NCBI GenBank assembly: GCA_002723015.1
Contig: PBNG01000001.1
Coordinates: 5,663 to 16,056 of the forward strand
From: Roseibacillus sp.
Lineage (GTDB): Bacteria > Verrucomicrobiota > Verrucomicrobiae > Verrucomicrobiales > Akkermansiaceae
DNA length: 10,394 nucleotides
Direction: 5' to 3'
Shown here: positions 1 to 5,934 of the stretch, one piece after another
How positions within the stretch are numbered: the first letter of the stretch is position 1
How the letters are laid out: each line of letters begins with the position of its first letter
Notes under the pieces: model-generated
The model's database searches: none
Told to the model about the DNA's origin: nothing
The model's input: only the letters and a program-made list of their open reading frames with translations
Translations under genes and position numbers: made by a program

Positions 1-1
1 T

Positions 2-291
2 GATCGCGTTAATCTACGTTGGAACGACGATGTGCTCTCCGGGGCGGAGTAGCGCAAGGCCGACGGGATCTACCAGCCCCGACTCCAGCCCGACTTTGCG
101 GTCAACGCCTACCGGCTGCATCCAGACCTGCCATCGCGTCTGCCGCGCATCTTGATCAGTGAGATCGGCATAAAGGTTGTCAAAAAGGACACGCGTAGCT
201 TATTCGTCCGATAACGGTGGTAGAGGTAACACTGGTGATCGAGTGTTTGCTGTATCGCAATGCGCTCCGCGATGACGAAGACTATTCATAG
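2..291 (+). pseudogene. 3' remnant of an unrecognised protein gene, with in-frame TAG and a frame change
   Basis: The gene enters from the left edge. Reading from base 2 gives coding-like protein (for example DRVNLRWNDDVLSGAE, then RKADGIYQPRLQPDF and LPRILISEIGIKVVKKDTR). It is interrupted by TAG at 50-52 and ends at TAA 212-214. From 199 the frame starting at base 1 reads LIRPITVVEVTLVIECLLYR and continues to TAG at 289-291, only 16 bases before the next start codon and just ahead of its ribosome binding site. The simplest reading is one gene whose last part was moved one frame by a single-base deletion between 199 and 211, plus a nonsense codon. I do not recognise the family. The spacing suggests it once led the operon that follows. 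Alternatives are sequencing error, or that only the 52-214 part is real. The coding call rests on residue composition and frame openness, not on a family match. Confidence 0.4.
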
Positions 292-307
292 ATAAAGGGA
301 AAAAATC

Positions 308-1546
308 GTGAAAATTGAAGATATAAATATCTATTGCATCGAGCCCGAGATCCGGACTCAGGTACCCGACTATCCAGCGCCGATGTCGCAACTGCACCAG
401 CGGGTGGTGTTTAAGGTTAGTATTGACAACGGAGTGGTCGGCTATGGCGAATACCGTTGCTACGCGCCCGACAGGTCGGCGTTGCAATCGCTTATAGGCC
501 GCAATCCCTTCGACTTTATCAACCATGATCTCAATATCGGCCTCAGCCAGTGGTGTCTGGGGCTGTCGGCGGCGCTCTACGACGCAATGGGTAAGTGTCT
601 AGAGATACCGGCCTACAAGCTGATGGGTACTAAGATGCGCGATCGGGTGGCAGTGGCGGCGTGGACTCGACCGTGTCCGCCCGAGGTGTTCAGCCACCAG
701 ATACAGCGTGCGGTAGATATGGGCTATAACCTCTTCAAGATGCACACTTGCCACCACTACGACGTCTACGAGCAGACCAATGCGGCCGAGCAGGTAGCGC
801 CCGAGCGCTTCCGTATCCAGTATGATTTTAACCATAACCGCTCTTTAGGGGTGGTGCTGCCGATTATCAAGCGGTTGGAGAAGTCGTGGGTAGTCGGCTC
901 GGTGGAAGATCCGTTAGTGCTGACCGACATTGACGGCTGGCGGCGCCTGCGCGAGAAGACCGATATTCCACTCTACATGCATGTGCCGCCTTTGGGAGGC
1001 TTGCAAGAGATGCTGCACGGCCTGGCCGATGGCTATATCATCGGCGAATACTGCGGCGGTTTCGGTGACGCGCTTCAGCGTGGTTTTGCCTATTCGAAAG
1101 CCAACATACCGTCGGTTATCCAGTTGACCGGCGGGTCGCTGATTACGGCTTTTGCATTGCACATGGGGGCAGTGTTGCCTAGAGTTGCGCATACGATTAC
1201 GCTGGATGATAATTACACTGAGGACTTGGCCAAAGAGCGAATCCCGGTAATCGAGGGATGTTCACCGGTACCGGAAGGACCTGGTTTAGGTGTTGAGGTG
1301 GACGAGACCAAGTTGCAGGAGATGGCAGCGCGCCCATCGTATGAAATGCCGAAGGTGCTAGGCATTACGCGCTTTGCCGGTGGTCGTACGCTCTATTCGG
1401 TGGGATTTCCGAATCTGGAGGCGCTGATAGGGTATCAGGAGGGGTCGGTGCGCGGCCACAAGTTTGATCTGCGCGAGGACGACGGTTCGGAGGACTTCGC
1501 GCAGCTCTACGAGCGGGCTCAGAACGAGGGGTCGTTCTTCGAGTGA
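308..1546 (+). CDS. Enolase-superfamily (mandelate racemase/muconate lactonizing type) protein with divergent active site
   Basis: This 412-residue protein starts at GTG 308, with AAGGGA at 295-300 as ribosome binding site (7-base spacing). The N-terminal capping domain spans about residues 1-110 (MKIEDINIYCIEP; NGVVGYGEY at 41-49). The TIM barrel follows. LFKMH at 142-146 sits where the family has its K-x-K catalytic pair, here K144-x-H146. YDFNHN at 172-177 gives the first metal ligand D173 with N175, and VEDP at 199-202 gives E200. The expected third acidic ligand is not evident; LYMHVPP at 222-228 offers only H225. The usual closing motif PGLGVEVDE is at 325-333, followed by about 80 extra residues. 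Family members are cytoplasmic dehydratases, epimerases or racemases acting on sugar acids and other carboxylates by abstracting an alpha proton. The substrate here is unknown, and the changed residues may mean altered chemistry. Its stop overlaps the start of the GNAT gene, so the two are coupled. Confidence 0.87.
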   Translation: MKIEDINIYCIEPEIRTQVPDYPAPMSQLHQRVVFKVSIDNGVVGYGEYRCYAPDRSALQSLIGRNPFDFINHDLNIGLSQWCLGLSAALYDAMGKCLEIPAYKLMGTKMRDRVAVAAWTRPCPPEVFSHQIQRAVDMGYNLFKMHTCHHYDVYEQTNAAEQVAPERFRIQYDFNHNRSLGVVLPIIKRLEKSWVVGSVEDPLVLTDIDGWRRLREKTDIPLYMHVPPLGGLQEMLHGLADGYIIGEYCGGFGDALQRGFAYSKANIPSVIQLTGGSLITAFALHMGAVLPRVAHTITLDDNYTEDLAKERIPVIEGCSPVPEGPGLGVEVDETKLQEMAARPSYEMPKVLGITRFAGGRTLYSVGFPNLEALIGYQEGSVRGHKFDLREDDGSEDFAQLYERAQNEGSFFE

Positions 1547-2145
1547 GAAAAGTCGGTCCAGAATATCCGATATTGCAGTCGGCGCGTTTGCGTTTGCGGC
1601 CCTTTGCGTCTGAAGATATCCCCGAAGTCAATCGCTTAGTTGGCGACTGCGATGTGGCGAGACCGCTTATCGCGGTAGACTATCCCTATAGCGAAGACGA
1701 CGCTCGTCGCTGGATCGTCAAGCACCAGCCCGGCTATGAGGAGAGCGGGTCGCTAAATTTCGCGGTCGAGCGGCGCGAGGATGGAGCGCTAGTGGGTTTT
1801 ATCGGGATCGGCGGCAACGGCAGTCAGGCGGGGATGGGCTATTGGTACGGTAAGCCGTTCTGGGGCAATGGATATGCCACTGAGGCGGGATGCACGACGC
1901 TGGCTTTTAGCTTTGAAGAAATCAGATTGCAGCGGGTCGAGGCTTCGCATCTGTCGAGTAACAGGGCTTCGGGACGGGTATTGCAAAAGATGGGGATGTA
2001 TTTTGTCGGTCGGAATCCATACTACTATCCCAAATGGGACAAGCACTGCGATAAGGACGAATACGCGATCACTAGGGCGGACTACCAGAAGGTATGTGCA
2101 GAGGCGCCCGACCACTATTGTTACCAGCGATTGGCGCCGTCTTGA
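1543..2145 (+). CDS. GNAT family N-acetyltransferase, RimJ/RimL type
   Basis: The 200-residue product matches the Acetyltransf_3 (RimJ/RimL) shape and length. The N-terminal strand LQSARLRLRPF lies at 11-21. LVGFIGIGG at 83-91 forms the central strands. The acetyl-CoA pyrophosphate-binding segment GYWYGKPFWGNGYATEA lies at 99-115, with the family's W-G-x-G-x-A-x-E. The closing helix N140-x-A-S-x-R-V-L-Q-K-M-G-M is at 140-152. The start is GTG 1543, overlapping the enolase stop as GTGA; the stop TGA overlaps the next ATG as TGATG. This implies translational coupling on both sides. Such enzymes transfer acetyl from acetyl-CoA to an amine: a protein N-terminus, a small metabolite or an antibiotic. 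The acceptor cannot be read from sequence. Family confidence is high, specificity unknown. Confidence 0.9.
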   Translation: MRKVGPEYPILQSARLRLRPFASEDIPEVNRLVGDCDVARPLIAVDYPYSEDDARRWIVKHQPGYEESGSLNFAVERREDGALVGFIGIGGNGSQAGMGYWYGKPFWGNGYATEAGCTTLAFSFEEIRLQRVEASHLSSNRASGRVLQKMGMYFVGRNPYYYPKWDKHCDKDEYAITRADYQKVCAEAPDHYCYQRLAPS

Positions 2146-2768
2146 TGCTGCTCAATCCGCAAGATTTTTCCGAGTCCTGTTTTGTGCGACAGGATCCGAG
2201 CGATGACGCGCTCTTTTACAGCGTGGCGCGCAAGGTAGTGCATATTGACGAGGGAGCAATTAAGGCGTTGACGCGGTTCTTGAGCGAGCAGTTGTCGCCA
2301 GGCGGCAATTATCTCGATCTGATGAGTAGCTGGCGTTCGCATTTGCCGTCCGATCTCGGCGGCCATGTTACTGGCTTAGGGATGAACGCCGAGGAGATGG
2401 CGGATAATCCGCAGCTCGACGAATGGGTAGTGCATAATTTGAATGCGGAGCCACAGTTGCCGTTTGCAGATCGGCATTTCGATGCGGTGATTTGTACTGT
2501 ATCAGTGCAGTACATGATCCAGCCACTAGATATTTTTCGACAGGTCGAGCGCGTGCTCAAGCCGAGTGCGCCCTTCATCGTCTCTTTTTCCAATCGCTGT
2601 TTCCCGCAAAAGGCCACCGCGCTGTGGCTAGCGACGGCGGATGCGGAACACGTCGAATTGATCCGTAGTTATTTTGGCGATGGATGGGACGGCGTTGCGA
2701 CCCGGAGCTACCTTCCCGAGCATGCAGATCCCCTCTTAATCGTCTGGGCGAATCGATCTGCTGGATAA
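2145..2768 (+). CDS. Class I SAM-dependent methyltransferase-like protein
   Basis: I chose ATG 2145, sharing one base with the GNAT stop. It gives 207 residues and operon-like coupling, whereas the upstream ATG at 2094 would add 17 residues that look like the GNAT gene out of frame. Features are NYLDLMSSWRSHLP at 55-68 in the position of SAM motif I, VTGLGMNAEEM at 75-85 (motif II), LPFADRHFDAVICTVSVQYM at 105-124 (motif IV region), RVLKP at 136-140, and FIVSFSNRCFPQKATALW at 144-161. It resembles a known Methyltransf_11-like family in which DL-x-S-S-W-x-S-H-L-P replaces the usual D-x-G-x-G-x-G glycine loop, so SAM binding is likely but not certain. It is probably cytoplasmic. The substrate is unknown; co-occurrence with an acetyltransferase and an enolase-type enzyme may reflect small-molecule modification. 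Confidence 0.82.
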   Translation: MLLNPQDFSESCFVRQDPSDDALFYSVARKVVHIDEGAIKALTRFLSEQLSPGGNYLDLMSSWRSHLPSDLGGHVTGLGMNAEEMADNPQLDEWVVHNLNAEPQLPFADRHFDAVICTVSVQYMIQPLDIFRQVERVLKPSAPFIVSFSNRCFPQKATALWLATADAEHVELIRSYFGDGWDGVATRSYLPEHADPLLIVWANRSAG

Positions 2769-2799
2769 TGCGGAGATCGCCTCGTCCAGACTACCCACT

Positions 2800-3558
2800 T
2801 CAGCCTGCTAGATCCATCAAGTTGAGTTTGGCGATACTGACGTGGCCATTACGCACGATGCTGCTGTCGGCCTCTTGCCGCGTGTCAAGTCTGATGTCAG
2901 CGACTTGGTGGCGGAAGGTGTCGCCGCTACGCTTAAACCATGATCCGTAGGTGGTGTGGCTGTTTCGCGCCGCCATGAGCCGGCAGTCGGCGGCCGCCTT
3001 ATAGGGCAGATTGACATTCCGGGTGATGGGGCGGCTGAGGAATTCTGAGTCTTCAAATAGAGATGGGAAGACCCGCGCGAGCAATTCGGCGGTTTGTTGT
3101 TGCAGTCTGGCACGTTCTCTTTCGGGTAAGCCTCCGCCCTTGAGATAGGCATCGAATACATCTTTTTCCAGAAATTGCGATAGCGCTACCGCCGGGACAC
3201 CCGCGATATTGGCTTCGAGGCAGGCGCCGATAGTGCCGGAGGCTAGCACGAAGCCGATGCCGGCATTGATCCCCATATTGATTCCAGAGACGATCAGGTC
3301 GGGTTTGGGCTTACATAGGTGGTAGATGCCAATATTGACGCAGTCGGCCGGAGTACCGTCGATGACGTGCGCCTGGATACCATTGACCGACTCAGAAGAG
3401 AGCACAAGAGTCTGAAAGCAGGAGAGAGCTTTACCGCGACCGCTTTGCTCTTTTTGAGGCGCGACGACGGTCAGATTCCCTAGCGTCTGCAGGTATTCGA
3501 CGGCGAAGAGTAACAGCGGTGAGGTGTAGCCGTCATCGTTGCTGAGTAGGATGTTCAT
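2800..3558 (-). CDS. surE: 5'/3'-nucleotidase SurE
   Basis: The 252-residue product has the full SurE signature. The N-terminus MNILLSNDDGY carries metal ligands D8 and D9; EQSGRG at 37-42 supplies S39; DGTPADCV is at 67-74; SGINMGINAG at 91-100 supplies N94. The end NGHVSIAKLNL matches the usual SurE C-terminal strand. SurE is a divalent-metal phosphatase that dephosphorylates nucleoside 5'- and 3'-monophosphates and short polyphosphates in the cytoplasm. Length is usual for the family. The start ATG overlaps the TGA of the upstream remnant as ATGA, so translation may be coupled to a broken gene. It converges with the methyltransferase gene, with a 31-base gap that shows no convincing terminator hairpin. 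All key residues are present, so it looks functional. Confidence 0.95.
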   Translation of the reverse strand: MNILLSNDDGYTSPLLLFAVEYLQTLGNLTVVAPQKEQSGRGKALSCFQTLVLSSESVNGIQAHVIDGTPADCVNIGIYHLCKPKPDLIVSGINMGINAGIGFVLASGTIGACLEANIAGVPAVALSQFLEKDVFDAYLKGGGLPERERARLQQQTAELLARVFPSLFEDSEFLSRPITRNVNLPYKAAADCRLMAARNSHTTYGSWFKRSGDTFRHQVADIRLDTRQEADSSIVRNGHVSIAKLNLMDLAG

Positions 3559-3770
3559 AGCGCGCTCTGCCCGTCTTTGTGTCGCACATGGCTACTGAGC
3601 TTACCGAGCCAAAGTTTCTTTTCGGGTGTTAGCTTCATCGGCATGCAGTTATGCAGCAGGTGGACATCTTCAGTGGTGGCTTTTTGCATATGGCGCCCCA
3701 CATCGCTAACGTTGCGGTCGATACCGTCGTTCACCGGCAACTGGCAACTGGCAATGCGTAGTTTGTTCAT
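3555..3770 (-). pseudogene. Nitrilase-type (carbon-nitrogen hydrolase) N-terminal remnant upstream of surE
   Basis: The reading frame gives 71 residues from ATG 3770 (a further in-frame ATG at 3788 has no ribosome binding site). MNKLRIASCQLPVNDGIDRN followed by VSDVGRHMQKA matches the first strand and helix of carbon-nitrogen hydrolases, which open as R-I-A-x-x-Q-x-P-V and cleave amides or nitriles. The next expected segment, holding the catalytic Glu (F-P-E), is absent. From about residue 32 the sequence becomes TTEDVHLLHNCMPMKLTPEK, and the rest contains KLWLGKLSSHVRHKDG, which I do not recognise. Normal members are about 260-300 residues with Glu-Lys-Cys, so this cannot be an active nitrilase. 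The best reading is an in-frame internal deletion or fusion. The stop overlaps the surE start by four bases (ATGA), so the frame may still be translated and may matter for surE expression. Alternatively it is a genuine small protein of mixed origin. Confidence 0.5.
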
Positions 3771-3840
3771 TAGCTCACTCAGCCTCATGTGCGGTTAGGA
3801 AGGTCTCGGATCACTTAGGCTCGTAATCGGTTTCGACAAG

Positions 3841-4238
3841 TCAGCCAAAGTCGTCGGGCACGATGTGGGTGCGTTCGGGGTAGAGTCTCTTCTTGCGTTC
3901 GGGTAACAAGGCCATCGCGCTAGCTGTTGGGGCAGGCCGCAGATGACGTCGGCGGCGGCCCACGAGGCACTCACAGCTTTATGCGGTACGTTGTCCTCGT
4001 TTTGCCATTGCCAGACCAAGCGCAAGCCGGTGCTGTGTAATACTAAAATCTGGCCCCGTCTGGCGGTAAGGGACGTCGGCTCTTGTTTGACCCAGAGCAT
4101 GTCTATCAGGTCGGGTGGCATGCTGATATAGCGCTCGACTGCCTCCTGGGCAGGACTTAGTTCGCTCTCACTTAATACATCACATAAATGGAGATAACCA
4201 GTAATATCGAAGAAGTAGCGATGTTTTAAGGTCAGCAT
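3841..4238 (-). pseudogene. Phytanoyl-CoA dioxygenase (PhyH) family remnant, internally deleted and frameshifted
   Basis: Starting at ATG 4238, HRYFFDITGYLHLCDVLSE, followed by SELSPAQEAVERYI, is the standard N-terminus of PhyH-family Fe(II)/2-oxoglutarate dioxygenases. After about residue 50 it jumps to ARRGQILVLHSTGL and KAVSASWAAADV, which resemble the C-terminal strands after the second metal His. The core with the H-x-D iron ligands is missing; whole proteins are usually about 250-300 residues. The starting frame then degenerates and runs on to 3795. The frame displaced by one base reads MALLPERKKRLYPERTHIVP then DDFG, stopping at TGA 3841-3843, which looks like the true end. The shift lies near 3915-3930, consistent with a one-base deletion. 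The gene therefore appears to have lost its catalytic core and a base. It is divergent from the beta-propeller genes across 4239-4402. Confidence 0.6.
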
Positions 4239-4402
4239 CTCATTTGCCTTGCCTTACTTGGGACGTGGCGTGTATTGATTCCGGTCTTGCCAGAAATTAA
4301 CAACTATACTTCCTATCTCCAAAGCACCCGGGGAGATTTATGGTCAAAGTTCTGCTCATGGCGATGAAATGTGGCGTTTTAGCGAGGCTATAGGAGAAAA
4401 AG
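4239..4402. other. Divergent intergenic region
   Basis: These 164 bases separate the PhyH remnant (-) from the beta-propeller pair (+), so promoters for both directions should lie here. I see TTGATT (4275-4280) and TATACT (4305-4310), but their spacing of 24 bases is wrong for a sigma70 promoter, so no promoter is called. A strong ribosome binding site, AGGAGA at 4392-4397, serves ATG 4403. A 17-codon open frame, ATG 4340 to TAG 4391-4393, has GGGAGA at 4331-4336 in front and ends right at that site; it could be a leader peptide, but nothing proves it is translated. Confidence 0.4.
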
Positions 4403-5920
4403 ATGGACGAATTACAAGTCAAAACTTTACCGGTACTCGACTGGCACGGCATTTGGCCTGGGTATGTCAGCCACGATGAAGCAGGCCTATATTTTCCTCA
4501 GGATCTGCCCACCGGCGTCCGTCTGGCCGTGCAGCAAGCCGAATGTTCTGATCCGGTCATGGTGCGTCAAGAGCGCTGGGAAGCCGGCAACATCCACTAT
4601 CCCAGTTTGATTAAAGAAGACGATTGCTATCGCTTATAATACTGCTGTTTTGCCGATGCCGAAGATCCCTGGGTCAAGGCCGGCCACGTGCCGGGCAAAG
4701 TGCCCGCGCTGTGGTGCTACGCCGAAAGTGCGGATGGCTTCCACTGGGAGCGGCCCTCGTTGGGACGGATCGAATACGATGGTTCCAAGGACAATAACAT
4801 TCTCTTCGTATGCGAAGAGAGGGGCTCGCATTACGGGTATATGAATGTAATGCACGACCCTCACGGTAGCGACGAGGAGCGCTACAAGGCCATTGGCATT
4901 ACGGGCAAGTTCTGGGTCGATGGCCGGCTAGCTAGCCGGGCGGAAGTAATGGAATTACGGGCCAAGCGCGAGGCTGCTGGAGACGCTGGAGAAATCGGGG
5001 CCAACATAACGTCTCAGGTAGTGGTCACCGGCGGGGGTTCGCCCGACGGCTTAAGCTGGACCCACCTGCCCGAGCCGATCATGGAACCGCCTTTCCTGCT
5101 CGATACGCAAAACATTCTCACCTACGACCCAGATATTGGTAAATATGCAATTTACCTGCGTAGTGGACGCGAGCGGCGCCGGGCCGTATCGCGCTACGAA
5201 GCACGCGATTTTCGCGGCCCCTGGGAAAACCATCGCATGGTGCTTACGGCCGAGCCCGACGATCCGCCCGATTGGGATATCTACGCCCCAGGCTATTGCC
5301 GCCACCCGCACGGCCAGCACCTCATGTTCTTCAGTCCTTATCGCCGGGCCAGCGATTTAGTCGATGTGTATTTGTCGACCAGTCACGATGGCCAGTTGTG
5401 GTATCGGCCGGAGCGCAAGCCGGTCATTCCGGCAACGGAACGCTATGGCAGTCTCTATCCAACGCCCGAATTGGTGGAACTGGATGGCGACCATTGGGGC
5501 GTGTTGACGCTGGCCTGCCCACATCCGCACAATCTTGATTCCGATCAGCCGCATGAGTACATCTGGGCAGTGTGGAAGCGCGACCGGCTAGTAGCCTGGG
5601 AAACAGACAACTGGGCCGAATTTGCCTTAAGCGAACAACTATGCGCCGGCCAGCAATTGAAGCTCAATTTCAAGACCGCGCTACCAGGTGCCTTTGTCGA
5701 AGTGGAGATCGTCGACGGTAGTTTACCCAATCGTGCGGGCGCCACTTTGGTGCCAGCCCTTGAAGGTTTTAGTTTTGCCGACTGTGACCGTTTATATGGG
5801 GACGAGTTGGCGGCGGTAGTCAGCTGGAGGGGACAATCTGATCTGTCAGCGCTGAAGGGTCAGAAGATCCACCTACGATTTCGCATGGCGCGCGCCCAAC
5901 TCTTCGCCATTAGCCTTTAA
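4403..5920 (+). pseudogene. GH32-like beta-propeller protein, first tandem copy, interrupted by TAA at codon 79
   Basis: From ATG 4403 (AGGAGA at 4392-4397) the frame runs 505 codons to TAA 5918-5920, broken only by TAA at 4637-4639. The same frame is open on both sides and aligns throughout with the 512-residue neighbour. Around the lesion, CYRL-stop-YCC corresponds to RYRLWYW, so the stop stands for Trp. Shared blocks are CYAESADGFHWERP (about 105-118), the DEERYKAI block (about 157-164), LDTQNI, ERKPVI, and the C-terminal beta-sandwich LKLNFKTALPGAFVEVEI with GDELAAVVSW and LRFRMARAQLFAISL. The fold is inferred as a five-bladed propeller of the GH32/43 type with a C-terminal sandwich; no signal peptide is seen. 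GTG 4688 is in frame and could restart translation, but would lose the first 95 residues. The rest is well preserved, so inactivation looks recent, or the stop is an error. Confidence 0.7.
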
Positions 5921-5934
5921 TCAGGAGAAAGAAC

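Noticed and set aside
2094..2144. ATG 2094 as start of the methyltransferase
   Set aside because: It lies inside the GNAT gene; the extra residues do not resemble the family, and ATG 2145 gives a classic stop-start overlap.
3738..3758. Short tandem GGCAACT repeat
   Set aside because: Only about two and a half copies, and it encodes the normal nitrilase N-terminal residues S-C-Q-L-P, so it is likely chance.
4637..4639. Stop-codon reassignment or recoding (TAA, and TAG at 50-52)
   Set aside because: TAA ends the methyltransferase and the first propeller gene normally, and no pyrrolysine or selenocysteine context exists for TAA. TAG is rare here, but a single suspicious case in a frameshifted remnant is not evidence of reassignment.
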